DNA of 64,000 nucleotides from Micromussa lordhowensis (GCA_964020085.1 OZ026606.1:17575806-17639805), one strand, 5' to 3'; positions 33,895 to 47,626 are shown, counted from the stretch's first letter. Notes: generated by a model from the sequence alone, not told the origin. Numbers and translations: made by a program.

Positions 33895-36800
33895 GAGTCC
33901 GCATGTTATTGAAAGGCGCAGTAAGACCGCACAAGCTAGTTTCACTAAAAATATGTTATATTTTTGTAAGTATGGCCCGTGTATTTAAGGCCACTTCCGT
34001 ACACATTTGTCTGTCAGATATATTCTAGAAAAAAAGTTTTTAGCACTTGATAACACAGGACTTTCTTGTGCCACGTCTTGAAAGGGGAAGTTACTGAATT
34101 CGTCAGCGACCCGTTGCAAATTATAACCTATCAGACTGATTCTTTTCGCGTCGAGCCATCATATTTACATGATAGTTATTATCTTCCTTCGTTGACCATT
34201 GGTCATGAAGCAACATGCGAGCATACTCTCATGGCAGCTCTTAGAGCAGGTGGAACAAGAGCTGCCAAGAGCTTGCTTGTGGGCAAGTCATGGCTAGTCG
34301 CCAACAAGCGTGTCATACACTCTATTTCTATAAGAATAAATTTTATAAGAATATCGAGGCTGAAATCTACGAAATTGTAAGAATATTTTAAGAACAAAGC
34401 TGAGGGTGAGATTTTGGAAAGAATATAATTTTGTGTGTTGAAAATTTGTACGTACAATACAGTCATATCTTTTTAACGAAACCGTATAAAATTCTTCCTT
34501 TCTCTAAACAGCCAAACAAGAACGAAAAACAACAAAAATAGCACTAGCCGTGTGTTCGATACTAAAAACATTTCTGCAAGAGTTTGTGTGTGTCGTATCA
34601 GCCCTCATTGCCTGCAATCTGGCTTCAAAATTACTTCAACTCCATCAAAACATGCCGTAATACAGATAATCTGACGTTGTGTCGGCAAAGTCTTTGCATT
34701 CCTTTAACTCTGTGTTAAAATAAACAATAATCTAAGATTATTCACAAGAATATATCGGCGAAAAATAAGAATATTCGACCAAGGCTGGAAAATCAGTATT
34801 CTTTTCAAAATAAAGATTGTAAGGGGTTTACAAGTTTGCCGAAAGGAAGATTCTGTAGTTATTATGAAGTGTCTATAAACCGCCTCGAACTGATATCGTT
34901 TTAATTACCTGCAAGTGTGTGGATTATTATGCTGACTATTTTAGATGATTTGAAGTGCCGAGAAACCAAATATTTTAGTGCAATAACGCGGCGAACACAA
35001 GAAACCGGTTTTTTCCTTGTTTTGAAAACTATGGCTTTCCATCTTCCCAAACATGGAGCGAACAAAGGGGATTGACTTGTCGTACTCCGGTACAGTCTGT
35101 TAACTCATTAAGTTGGAAACGGGAGTGTTTTGTCGCTCACTAAGACCTTGTACCTCTATTCGATTGACTTTCCTTGAATATTGTCTTTGAGCTATAAATT
35201 ACTATTTGGATCATGTATTTGGTTGCCTAGACAGCTCCTTTTGTGTTGGTCCTGAAGTACACCGGCAGAGTGAAGTGTCATATTTCTAGTTGCGTCCGGA
35301 CCTCTTGTTTTGCGTGATGTTTCCCTGATCGTGCAAGGGCGGTTCGCTCTGATTCGCAAACGTCACATACTTCAAAGCCAATACAGTGATACAGTGATCG
35401 GATCACATTGTATTTGTTACTTTTATTTCAATGCAACTAAACTGAATTGGCATGCTTGAGACTAAGAACGCGTTAATACAGACACCGCTTCGAACAAGGA
35501 CGACGGTTCATCAAAATCTCGTCATATTAACTTGGTGTCATGGTCAATAAAGATAAAAAGGGTCGAGATAACAAACTATCGAACGATGCGGAAATATGGT
35601 TACATTATGCCATTGTTCGTTTATTTTCTTTGCTAGTTCCTCAGATATGACGGATTTCTACAGATGCAATGTGAAAAAAAAACACGATTCATTCGCTTAG
35701 TTAGAATGCTCCTTGCTCTCGATCTTTTGTCAATGCCATGCCATAAATGACTTGGTAACAACTGAAGAGATGGACTGCGGTAATGATCTGGCCCCCGAGC
35801 GGGGGTCGCCGCTGTGTATCCGCAACGTGGGGCACTTAAACGCTTGTGGGATGTGGGCTGGCCGATTAAAATCCGAAAAAAAATCGGCAGGTCATTTCAT
35901 TTCAGACCTTTCCCTCCCATGCAACACACCCACGCATGCAGAGTTAATTTCTTGTCTCTATATTTGTGGGCAGTTCTCACCGCAAGGGCAGTATCGTCCT
36001 ACTAAACATAGCAGCGTAAAATATCTCTCAGTTGGCGCTAATATCTCTTTAGCCAAGTAGCACCAAGGGAAACCATTTGTGTTTCTAAGCTTGACATGGC
36101 GGATATTTAATGAAAACGCCCTTCCTTACTGCACGAGCCGCGGCCGTGCCGTCGGAAAAAGCTACTCATGAGAGAAAAACTCAAATAGAAGAACGCACAT
36201 CTGATAAGATACCAAAACGTATATCCATTATCACCTCATTACAATAAATTTCCGATTGATAATCATACGTTTTTGCGCGTTTTAGCCAAAGTAATCAGTT
36301 TTGGGGTCAAAATACAGATGGTTTTTCCGCTTTTTTTGCATCTACTTAGCGAAATTTCGCACTAATTTGGGGGGACGTTGAAATCTTTTATCACTAATAA
36401 GGCCAAGTCGACGATGCTGTCAGCGAATCACTGGACTAGAATTTTGATGCACAACTACTTCTAAAAAAACCTCCTGTTGTCTTGAAAGGGTTTCATTGCT
36501 GTGAATCACTTGAAACGTCAAATCTCTTTCTTTTTTTAAGGTAAACACGATTAGCAATACACACAAGACCTCTACAAAAGTCGTTTTTAATTAACTGAAC
36601 TGAGAAAGTGGCTAAAGCAAAATGGCATACTTCCAATAGTTTGTGTGATTATGGCCGGAACGATCAAAGAGGGTGGACAACTTATTTCCATTTATCGTCA
36701 ATTAAAATTCACTATTAAGTCTCCGCAACTTGTCTGCCTTGTGTCAAGGAATGTAACTTCCGATGGAGTAGGGTCAATTTCCCGAACACACCTCGATTCT

Positions 36801-36934
36801 ACAACGCTGAATGATCCAAACAAATTACAAGACATTCAAACGGAATTAGCTTGCGCCCCAATACAATTAAGTCACACCACTGAATCACTCACCCGAGTCA
36901 AGGGCTTATTCGAGTATTTGTCAATTGTCTCAAG

Positions 36935-39900
36935 ATGACTTCTAGAACTTGTCTAACAGCACTAGTTTTGTTGACGGTCTCTTCTTCTTTGGTGGCCAAC
37001 GGAGACAACACAGATTTAAACGCATTGAAGGTAAGTGGCTTAATATGTTCGTAACTGTCCAGTTACCGACTACACGTAGGCTCTCATTGCGTTGTGTCTT
37101 TGTTCTCGGGTTTTGAAACGTGGACTCTCGCATGCAAACAGTGATTAGAACTGGTATTACCTCCTGGGTTGATCGAATGGCCATGAATTACCTAATTTTT
37201 GACGGTGATTAAGCTATTCCAGTAATTTCCCCCCTAAAACGAAGTACTTACTGTGACTTTTAAAAGCAATTTTCAGGACCGAGTTCAGTGCAATAGGCTA
37301 CTTTAGCTTGTTTAGCATGTTTCATAACTTTTATTAACTTTTACCCACCTTATCGTCGTGTGCGGTGAGTTTAGAACAGGTAGCAGCTAGAACGGCGACC
37401 CTCAAACATATTGAATTAAGGGAACTGCGCATTAATAATATTTGCAGGCTTTTCTGAACGCGATTCAATGATGCATATGAACGAGCAAAAAGGCAAGCTT
37501 GTATAGTCCTGCTGCAATGTCCAGCAGAGTGACTACCGTCAGAAAGGATCTATGTGAAAAGATTCCCATCAGCCATGGGTATTCAGCAGAAAACCTAAAA
37601 CAGAAACTGATTCAACTTGATTCGTGCGTGTCTCCGTATATTGCCGTAGACAACCTAACCAGTAGCCACAAAATTAAATTCTATCCGTCGCTTTGTTACA
37701 AATGTTTACTTAGCAAAACAAAGAAGCTTCTCAAAAGACACTTGACCGTCAGACGAGATGAGCTATTTTTGCACAAAAGCCACCAACTTTTTTTATCACT
37801 AAAAATTTCAATTAACTCATGGACTCTCAAGATCGTCTATTTTTGGTTCTGACACTAAATGTAATTATCTCTCAAAGAATCCCAGCGAACTAATATGCTC
37901 ACCAACCTTAAAAAAATCACTGGCAGTGTTACTTTATATCACTCAATTTAATCTCTACTGCCAGTTAGTTCGTTTTGGAGAGAACCATCAGCGATGAACG
38001 ATTAGACAAAAAAAAATTATCTTTATTTACAACTCAAATGTAATTTCTTGTGTCAGGAATATTAAGATTTGATGTTGTCTTTAAAACGTTTCCGTTACCG
38101 TGGAAATCCGTTCAGAAAAATTGACTTTTCAGTTCATTACGTGTCATTGCGCAGCACTACCGCAATGACATATTTTTCATATTTCCTAAATTGCTATTTA
38201 AAACAGTGCACTTATTTGAGTTCCTTAAGGCAATTGCGTTGATGACAAGAAAACTTTTTAAGAATGTCGATCACTTTGTTTGTTAATAACGCATCTCCAA
38301 ATGTTTTACTGCATGCGATTGGCTAGCACCAGAGAGACGCACAGGAACCAATTATCACTAGTGCTATAAATAAGTTTACAGTTATCCTTGAGGCGTATAC
38401 AGCTGTTTTTACCATATTTTAAAAATAGATCATATACTGCTAGGAATACTGAACTTAAAAAACAAAGAAGAAAAAATATGCGACATAGATCATATTTTGT
38501 GACAGACCATGTTTCGAATGGCTCTTCGAATTTGTTCGAGATTATGATTACACGAAATTATTTTGATTGTTCCCGTACCTGTACATTTAATATAACATGT
38601 CTTGTTGAAACTTTATTATAACCAGTAAGACATAGCGTTTGACACTAAAGTCATAGAGCTTCAGGTGGGATGAAATGCGTCAAATAAACTAAGCCACGAA
38701 TGAATGAAATCTGCATTTTCAATTTAAAATCGGCTGCATTTTTTGGGTTTTATTCACGTCTCACTATAGTCTCACTATCTGAGACTACAAAACAATATGT
38801 TCTCAACAAAAAAACTCCTCAAACTGTGGTACAAAGAGAGCAGTTTTTTCGTAACCTTCTCAATCTACAGAAACGTTTCACTGTTGACTTGAATTAAGAT
38901 TTCTCCTCATAAGGCAATGTCTGTTATATTGACTATTGGTACCTGAGTACATTAAGGGCGTGTCACCTTCAGATATCTTTTTAGGTAAAATTGAAAACTC
39001 TTCTGATTTGAATATTCTACGAATGAACGGTTAAGATTTTGATCGCCGATTGTGGCTCTTTAGTGTCTCCTGGTATGTATGTGAAGCAAGTTCACATTAT
39101 CTGTTGGGCCGTTCCTGCGTCTGAAGTTTCTCTGATCCTGAAAAGGAGGGGAAAATGCCTTTTATCATCAATGACTTTCCTTTAAGGGGTGTAGGGGGCA
39201 GAGAGAGACGTAGTGGGAGTGTAAAGTGTACAAAATCTCAAATCTCGGTACCAGTGGAGGCACCAAAGACTGACTTATCAAGCGATACACGAATGGAACG
39301 GTCTTCCAATGTCTACGAGAAATTCAAATAGCCTTGATCTATTTAAGAAGCTTGTGTGAACCATTTTATCTAATTTTAATATTTTATCTTAGGTGTTTTA
39401 TTGCATGCTTTTTTAACAACTTTTTACTCACTGTATATTTATAATTTCTACTCAGGATCAGCCTGAAAACCACCTGAGGGTGAGGTTGCCTCCTTTGAAA
39501 TTATTTATTTACAAAAATAGTCGTTTATGCTATGAAATCAATATTTTATTCCAGGACCGTAAAGAGGGTACAAACTGCCAAAATACTCTCGAGTGTCACA
39601 CATCGTCATCAAACAAGCCACGAAGGAAGAATTTGAGATGCCAAGATGACAGCGACTGTGCGAAGCGTGAGGTGTGCCATACCTTCTTTAACGTTTGCTT
39701 TACTAAGCCCACACAGAGGAGTAAGTTGAGAGTGGCAGGACAAACTAAAGCAGCACCCTCGTGCAAAACAGACCAAGACTGTCGCCAAAACCAGTCCTGT
39801 CATACGTTTTTTGGAAGGTGTGTGGATAAATCTCACGTTCCGCCAACTGTGGCAACGACGTCCCGTCTAAGCGTGCCGACATGTAAAACAAATGCTGAAT

Positions 39901-41186
39901 GTCCCTCAGGACAATACTGCCACGACTTCTTCAACATTTGTCTACCAAACCTAACCATGTTTTTTGAAGCAACAAGTGCAACCCCGCGCGCTGGTTGCAC
40001 ATCTGACTCAGACTGTGGAAACGATGGAGATTTCTGCCATAACTTGACCCGGTTATGCCTACCAATGCCTACAAACGCAACTCCAGCAACTCCTCGGAAG
40101 ACCTCTTTCTCGTGTACTTCCCACGCAGATTGCAAGATGACCGAATTCTGTCATTTCCTCATTGGTATGCGGGATCGAGATCAATCTAGAGGTGTGCAGC
40201 CACACAAGCATTTGAAGTCAGCTCTTGGTGTGTGCATCGCTAGGGCTTTGAAGGATGTTCCTAAGGATCCAAGTCCTGTGTCTTTAAACTGCAGTCACAC
40301 TGCAGACTGCGGGAAGGGAAGGTGTTGTTTGAGAGATTTGGGACTGTGTGTGGGTTACCGCTTGCCCGGACAACTCTGTGTTGCAGAGGTGAGCAGCTTC
40401 CTGATGAGGTGTATCTGCATTTCAGTTACTGTTTCTTTTATCAACAGAATGGCTTATAGCTATGTCCTACATCCCTTTCGTCTTCTTTTTATATTTTCTT
40501 GCTGATGAAGCGCAAAAAGACTTTTTAAGGCATTTGCCACTGTTGTTGTGACAGCTGCAGATGTTAACGCTTTTCTGCAAATTGTTCTATCTAAAGACTA
40601 TACAAATTACTCATCTTACTCAGTGGTACTATATTACAACATCAATAATAATACAGGTTCTTTCAGTCCATGGATTTGCCTACTTTGCAGTTTCTGCATG
40701 GCAGCGGCGTTCCCTTCTACTTTCTCCACCGCTCTTCGTTGGTCAGACATAGTTGAATTATTCAAGATTTCGAGTATCGCTTTGCTTTAATTTTGCAGAC
40801 TACCAGCTCTCTAACTAGCTCTAAATCACGGCTTTTATCAACTGGATGGGAGCAAAACCGAATCGAGTCGACTTCGCGCGCTGGCAAAGGTTCGGCAGGG
40901 TCCTAAAAGAGGTCCACCGGCCGTTTTAACGTGATTGATAGCATGAAAATGTTTAAGGTTAGGTCAGTACTGTTACTTTGTTTCGTTGCAGGATGTCTCG
41001 TTTGCTTTTTCTTGTCCCTGTTTACCTGGCTTCACCTGCGTCAGTAGGAGACGTCCCATGCCTCTGAAAAGGCTGGAGAGGAAGCTAAAGCTACCCACAG
41101 AGGCAATAGAAAAGTTGAGCTTGCAGTTCCAGGATAAAAAATCGACTGAATTCAAGGTTGGAAAATGTCAGCTCATCTCCGATTAA
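36935..41186 (+). CDS. Secreted modular cysteine-rich protein, dickkopf/prokineticin-like C-terminus
   Basis: Exons 36935-37030, 39456-39479, 39555-40388 and 40992-41186 join at phase 0 into 382 residues plus TAA. Residues 1-23 are a typical signal peptide. Modules of C-x5-C-x5/6-C-x6-C follow at residues 69-88, 110-129, 150-169 and 188-208, three with His-x-Phe-Phe after the third cysteine and joined by Thr/Pro/Ser-rich linkers. A fifth (227-267) has a long insertion. The C-terminus has ten cysteines (286, 292, 297, 298, 305, 315, 326, 328, 334, 377), including adjacent CC and CPC, the pattern of dickkopf Cys-2, prokineticin and colipase domains. Those families are extracellular ligands or modulators (Wnt co-receptor or GPCR). 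Orthology to a particular dickkopf or prokineticin is not established. The 24 nt second exon and the 2.4 kb first intron are less certain. Confidence 0.8.
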
Positions 41187-42166
41187 ACTGGTAATCCCTC
41201 TTTGCAGCTTGAAAAAGACGAGAGATCAAGATCTCCAACTGACAGTCAATCTGTGAATTTGACAAAATCATTTGCATCATTCAAACCTAGAAGAAACATT
41301 GAAACTTGTAGATCCAGTTAAACACAGTTGGTTAAGTAGAGTAAATAAGGAAGTCAAACAAGTTTTAAGAGAAGATTTTAGCCATTATGTACGTCCTAAT
41401 CTGAGACAGGGCCTCTGGCTGAGGTAATTGATAACCCTTTTAAAATAACAGTGTTTTAGCTCTAAGAGAACGTAAGCATATAATACCACCCTGGTAAATT
41501 AAACTAGGAAGCTTAATGCCTGTGCACACTTGGATTTTCCTAAGCTTGCGAAATCCGTTGTCAGCAATAAGCTCGAACATGGGTCTTGGCTCCAGCTAGT
41601 ACTTATCATTAATGTGAAAGTCCTGGAGGGTATACATGCTTTTCCCAGCCCACGTTTTGCCCAGATCTCGCTTCCCAACCTGTGTTTTGCTCAAATGCCA
41701 GTCTTAGACCCACACTTTATCCCATTGCCATTGCCTTGTTTTGTTTGATTCAGTCCCACTGACCTGAAAAGGAAAGTGCCAGTCGCTTTTTACACCTTCA
41801 ACAACTTTTATGTATTACATCGCCATGTAGTAATATTGTAAAGAGATAAAAGAGGTTTATCATTCTTAGGAAGCAAAGTGAAAACTTCACTAGATCAGCA
41901 GAACTCTTCTATGTGACAATAGACGTAGTGACGTATTTTCGGTTTGTTGAGCCGGTATGTTGAGTACCTTTAAGCAATCGATGTAGATGTCTATATGACA
42001 TGACGAAGAGAGAACTTGATTACCAGATTCTTAATGTAAAAATCTCTCGATCAATGTTTAATAGTAAAATAGTAGTTTTGTTCTTGTACCAATGTATGTT
42101 ACAATGATAAAGTAAATAAGCAGTCAACGTAAGAGGGTATGGTATTTCGAATTGTCGCAGGACTTA
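41187..42166. other. 3' flank of the dickkopf-like gene
   Basis: Non-coding as far as can be seen. No canonical AATAAA was noticed close to the stop; GTAAATAAG words occur near 41340 and 42112. The frame 41530-41748 is unrecognised and proline/phenylalanine-biased. Confidence 0.4.
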
Positions 42167-42542
42167 TAATAGGGACCTTAAGCAAACCACGACGGCAGCG
42201 GCAACGAGAACACTACTAAACAAATGGTTTAACGAGAAAAACAATAGCTGTGCACGTGCTTTATAAGTCTTTGTACCTTTCGTAGCCGTCCTCTGCAAAC
42301 AACAACGTGAAATTACCAAGTACTGCGTATTTTTGGAGAAAGTGAACGACGGCGGGCTAATTTTTCGAATTTTCATTTGAAATTCAAAGCTGCATAACAT
42401 ATTAAGCTTGAACAAGTTGTGAGAGTGACGGTACTGAACAGATCTAGATACCTGCGAAATTCAAAGGTGAATTAGAATGCCCTGTTTTACTAGGCGTCAT
42501 CCTTGGCGTCGCCGTCGTCATCGCTTAAGCTCCCTGATATTA
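42167..42542. mobile_element. MITE with CTTAAGC-type terminal inverted repeats
   Basis: The left end TAATAGGGACCTTAAGC (42167-42183), then ACGACGGC, is mirrored by GCCGTCGTCATCGCTTAAGC and TCCCTGATATTA (to 42542). The 376 bp element is non-coding inside. The termini resemble a MITE type common in cnidarian DNA, as I recall it. Confidence 0.75.
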
Positions 42543-42844
42543 GAAAGTGAGGAGAATAACTGTTTTGGAGTGTGAGAGACTTTGTTCTCTACCCTTCGCA
42601 CGGTCTATTCTATGCACTCTTAGTAATGAATGGGGAGTGATCTTCACTGTAACCACATTGCATGTAACTTGCATTCAGACGGTAATGATATCGTTCATCA
42701 TTGTTCTGTTCCTGGGCTCACACGTAAAAATGGGTACAAGCGAATTATTGGAGCTACCTGACTAAATTGTACAGAGGAGCAATGCTCCCAGTTGCTCCAA
42801 GTAAAGATATACACGAATACCGGACTTGAAAGCTCTGGAGATAA

Positions 42845-42892
42845 CCCCCCCCCCCCCCCCCCGCTACTCTGATCTGATCTGATCTGATCTGA
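42845..42892. repeat. Poly-C run followed by (CTGAT)n
   Basis: An 18-base C run (42845-42862) is followed within a few bases by about five CTGAT units. Simple-sequence DNA, likely length-variable. Confidence 0.95.
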
Positions 42893-43087
42893 AGGCTTTC
42901 TACTCCATTTCGGAGCATAGACCAGTGACAAAACTTCTCCAATCACCTCTGTTCCTCCTGGCCAGGAGTACCATCTGCGTCCAAGAGTAATCTTTCTACC
43001 CTTCTATCACTTATTACCGGAGATTTTCACTTCTTTTTGTCTACTTCCTTTGGCTTTCTAGTCAAAATTAAATCATTCGTTCAGCGT

Positions 43088-44003
43088 AGAGATCGTCATC
43101 TGAAAAATGTCTGGCCCAGTATTACTCGTCGCAGGATTCTTAAAACTTTGAACATCTAATATCCATGCAAACGCAAATGCTCAGTGTAAAAGTCTGTTGT
43201 TTCAACATTCTGACTAAAGAGAGCTTTGACATGCAAGGTTAATGTGTGACACGCATAGGCGTACGAGTTGGGGAGAGGGGGGAGGGGGGGCCGCAGGCCC
43301 CCCAGCTACGGAAATTATGTGATTTTTCGGGCAAAACTCTCATGATTCGGGCAACGACACTTGAGAGAAAACGCAACAAAATAATGTTGTTGGCGTGATT
43401 TCCAAAAGTCATAAATAAAGATTCTAGTAAGTTACCTTTTTAGAACTTTTTCTTTTAATAAGTTCTAGATTTTACCTGGATTGAGAATGTTGATAGAGTA
43501 TCATTATGATTAAGTATGCAATCTTTGAATATAACTATTTTTGGCATTATAACAGTTTCATTAGATGCGAGAGTTGTAAACGCTTTTGTTTTTCATGCAA
43601 TTTGAGTGCGTTTGCATCCCGATTTCAACAATCACGCATTCGGGCATTGCGTAAATTTTTCGGGCGGAAATGCCACCGGACACCCCCCCCCCCCCCCGAA
43701 GTCCGAAGATGCCCGTACGCCTTTGGACCTTGAAGCCATGAGTGTCATGAGTGTTACCACACCTTTTTTAGACCCTGATTTCATAGATAGTGATCGTCAC
43801 CTGAAAAAAAATATCTGGGCCAGTATTACTCGTCGCAGGATTCTCCGAAGAAGGGGCTAGTTCATATAATTCTTTGAACATCTAATACCCATGCAAACTT
43901 AAATGCTCAATGGAAAAACCAATTGTCCAATTTATTAGTCTCTGGTCTGTTGTTTCCACGTTCTGCATGGCTAAACAGAGCTTCAAGATGAATGTATGAC
44001 AGG
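43088..44003. repeat. Direct duplication flanking a transposon
   Basis: Copy A (about 43088-43252) and copy B (about 43790-44003) share CCAGTATTACTCGTCGCAGG, CTTTGAACATCTAATA, CCATGCAAAC, TCTGTTGTTTC and AGAGCTT in the same order; B carries extra bases. Copy A abuts the MITE at 43254; copy B starts about 60 bp beyond its right end. Confidence 0.75.
43254..43726. mobile_element. MITE-like element with CATAGGCGTACG ends and C/G runs
   Basis: CATAGGCGTACG (43254-43265) and CGTACGCCTTTGG (43714-43726) are inverted termini. Next inside are a G-rich block with GGGGCCGCAGGCCCCC and, at the other end, a 15-base C run (43683-43697). TTTTTCGGGC occurs near both ends. Non-coding. Confidence 0.65.
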
Positions 44004-47000
44004 TACAAATCGCTCGTTTGCTACAGTAGTACGCCTGTGGACCTGATTTTTGATTAGGAGGACCCCTCCCACTCCATTTTTCACGCCCTGATTTCTTAAT
44101 GCTCAATCACATTAATGCCATTAAGAAACAAAAAGAAAAACGAAAACAAAGAAACAAAAAATGACGCAACAACGTTTCTGGACAAAAAAGAGAAACAGAA
44201 AAGGAACAAGATAAGAGCTCACACGTGCTCACCGTGATAACTGCACACAGGAAGCTTTGAATCGATTGCTATCAGTGATGAGATGTGAAAGTTTATTTGT
44301 TTTTTCCAGATCTCGTAAGCTTTTCTTCAAGTTTTCGAAGGACTTCAGAAATCCAAACATGTGGCAACTGGGCGTCAGTGCATTGACAAAGGAGCATATT
44401 TTCTCTTGTGGAACAAGTTGAACTCAAAATTGATATCAACTACAGGCACATCACCAGATGCTCCACCAGGCCTGGTAGCTTGGCTGAGTTAATTTGCAGT
44501 AAGAGTTGTAGCCAAGAACTTCGAAACACGTTAAAATGTTATCAAACTGAACAAGTTGTTTTCTAGCTGCTGACCGGGTGACTTATAGATGCCTTTATAT
44601 AGAAGTGTATTAAAATTAGATAGAACATTCCTTGAAGTTTTGCAAATTACCGACTAAGTGGAGCCAGACCATGATCAGCAAGTAGATCTATCGAACACAT
44701 TGAGTCGTTGTGATTAGAAACGCCTAACAGCTAGCATATTGCAAATGTTTTACTGCAATGAAAGCTGTTCGATTGTAATGACTAGCTATGCCTCATATTT
44801 CAGAAGCGTTTAATTACTTTGCAAACCAAGTAGGATCGATATGTGGGAACCATGATTGTTTTGACAGAAATAGTAACACAGGCGGAAAACAGCACTTGCG
44901 AAACTAGTGTTATCTTATGGCCCACATTCCCGCAAAACCTGCAACTTGATGTAAAACAGCAGCACTTCCCAAGAAAGGAGCTGTTTCGCTGTCTGAAGAT
45001 AACACTTTCTAGAAATTCTTGTAGCTTAGATTTAGTGCATCCGCCCTTTTTGCGTACCACCTCAATCAAATCTATTCTTACCCCCCTCAAAGGCGAAATT
45101 AAATTGGACTTGTCAGTAGACAAGACACTAAAAACACATTCCCAAGCTTTCCTTGCATCTGGGAAGCTTATCAATTTAAATTTAGCGGAATTATGATCTG
45201 CAATATATACCCTTGCGGTCTACCGTGCCAAGTTTTTGTTCGAGTTAAAGGTTCACCATATATATCAAGTAACTTACGGTACATAAGGTTCACATTGTTG
45301 AAAGCTCGGGAACATCAAATTAAAATAATTATAGCCCAGTAGGTTCCCTTAACCTTTTTACGTGATTAGATTTAATTTGTTGATGAGAAGTTGCATTGTT
45401 GTTTTATTTATGTGGACTTTGTAACGGCCGTTTGCTATCACTCGCACCCGACAAAAGGTTCAAAGAAGTGGGCGGGAGGCCGCCATTTTCGGGTCAGTGG
45501 ATAAAGCGAGAAGCCGGAGTGAATATTTCACCGGCGGGGAAAAAAAATCAATTATCCGGCAAGTGCCGGGAATGTGACTTCAGCTTATTTTCATTTTCTC
45601 TTGTTTTCATAAGCGAGTCATCATATAAACATCACAGACATTGAATCCTCTGTCTTTTACTTGGTTCACTTTACTACAACATGGCTATATAAAATGTAGA
45701 AAGTAGCATATACGTGGATAAATTCCAGCTGTGAACATGGCCAAAATCTCTTCTCTCGATGGTTCCTGCCTCCGCATTGCACATGAAAGAAGTTCTACAA
45801 AGGCATTGATAAAGGTGCCAAGAAATGATTAATTTACCGGGTAATCCAGTTTATAAACAAACAATTTTTTTCACAAAGCTTTAATTACATTTTGAAATTA
45901 AATTCTGCGTGCACGCGCGCCTAATGGAAGGCCGGTGCATTTGTGAATGTGAGACTCCTGAATGATTGAATAACACTTTTGAGCTATCGCTTTGTTGATG
46001 ATTTGCCGATGGAATGCTTTTTGAAAAGTCTCTGATAACCGCTCTTGAAAGGGACCGCTCCTCAGAAGCAGCCATACAAAAAAGCCTCCAGGCACAATTA
46101 GTACAATTGCAACTTTATCAAGTAAAGCTTAAATAAACCATCGCATCCTGTAAACCAATTATTCAGTTATATTAACAACGCCATGGAGTTGTAACCTATG
46201 TTTTTTTTAACTTGACGCACATAAAACGGAGCTGAGAGTTGGCATGCTTCTCGCAGTCCAAGAATTTTGTTTTGTCTCCAGTGTGTCCAACGAAAAGCAC
46301 CCTTGGGGATCAGTAACGAAAACAGCGGCACTGGGAAAGCTGTTTCGCCCCGCACTAAGTCGTTTAAACAGCTATTTCCCTCTGGAATGTTGCGATAACT
46401 AGAACATAGCACTTGAAACGATAATCAAGTTTTTCAACGATTCTTCCCTTACTGGACGCAACATCTGCTCTTATTGGCGGTTTAAAGTTTCCGTCGGGTT
46501 TTTCAGTGGAAGAAAAGTGTCGAGTGATTGAATGCCGGCCCTTTAGGCAAATTTAGTAAATCAGGATTTAATAGTTTAGCCATTCTCTTCGCCTAAAGAA
46601 AAGCTTACCGCGATGAATTGACTGACTTGATAAAGTCGATAAAGTGCCGACATTGATAGAACGTTTAATAAGCAGACACAAGAGTAGTTCAAAGTGGCCG
46701 AAGAGATATATCTTTAGACAAAACATAATCCAATGGCGACCAAAAGACGGTGATCTCATCTTCCCAAAGCCGTATACCGACTTCATTCTTTTTTTCAAAA
46801 AAGGATGACGAGCGTAAACAAGCTAAATATCTCTGTTTTACTTTGTACTTCGAAGCCGACACCGGCCGGCTTCAACGATCGTAATATCAAGGCGATAGGA
46901 ATGCAGTTTTTGTTATCGAACCTGTTAATTACTCGACAAGAGAGCCCCAAATCCCCCATGAATTGACATATATTACCAGTACATTTACAATCGTTCGTCC

Positions 47001-47165
47001 TAGAACATGCAAAGATTATATTTTCCATACACTGTAATATGACTGGTATGGCAATCATAATGGCCACACCTAAGTAGATATACGATCGATTGATCTGCCC
47101 AGAAATACGGCAAAAAAGCTTCAGTAACCGAAAAAGAAGAGAGCATTAAATGTTCTTAGAAGGAA
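44004..47165. other. Intergenic region without recognised genes
   Basis: Overlapping open frames at 44800-45196 on both strands are the longest (117-124 codons) but neither shows a known motif, signal peptide or splice partner. The remainder looks non-coding. Confidence 0.45.
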
Positions 47166-47171
47166 TTTATT
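47166..47171 (-). promoter_or_regulatory. Candidate polyadenylation signal (AATAAA)
   Basis: On the minus strand AATAAA lies about 455 nt beyond the stop codon of the collagen-fibrinogen gene. Assignment is by position only. Confidence 0.35.
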
Positions 47172-47626
47172 CTTTAATACTGTCTGTGCTTCCTGTCTGA
47201 CTGGTTTAAAGGGTTAAATATTTTTCTACAATAACGCCTCCTTTTACCGATCCTTGACATCAGTTCTGATCATTCGGTTCGGTATTTTAAGCTTATTATC
47301 CCACACGAGTGGGGCACGTGCCTAATCAAATTCTTAAAGTCAGTACATTTTCAAATGCTTTATAATTAAGAGCAGTAAAATGACTTGTATGTCGATTGAC
47401 ATCGGGATAAATATACAAGACTGGTTTGTTTGCGTCGTTTTAGGGTACGCCATGCACTATACATTTTTCTATCAAGGTTAAAACCTTGCATCTCTTTCAA
47501 CCTGAGCTAGCATTTAGGTCTTGAAAGGACTTGAGTTATGATAATAAGATTTGTCATTCAACGAAAAACTGGAACAAATGCAACGACAAGAAGCATTGTT
47601 CTGCTAATCTCGGTCAGCGGGGTCAT

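Larger units (their letters stand above)
30666..36934. other. Gene-poor region before the dickkopf-like gene
   Basis: No conserved protein was recognised in either strand. Contents: an LTR-like stretch (about 31480-31800), a tRNA-SINE-like head (32684-32735), a G-run (33225-33239) and a long-armed MITE (33723-33894). The last few hundred bases should hold the promoter and 5' UTR of the gene starting at 36935; the open frame 36645-36938 there is probably fortuitous. Confidence 0.5.

Noticed and set aside
44800..45196. Overlapping open frames of 117-124 codons on both strands
   Set aside because: No domain, signal peptide or exon partner was seen, and neither frame could be preferred.
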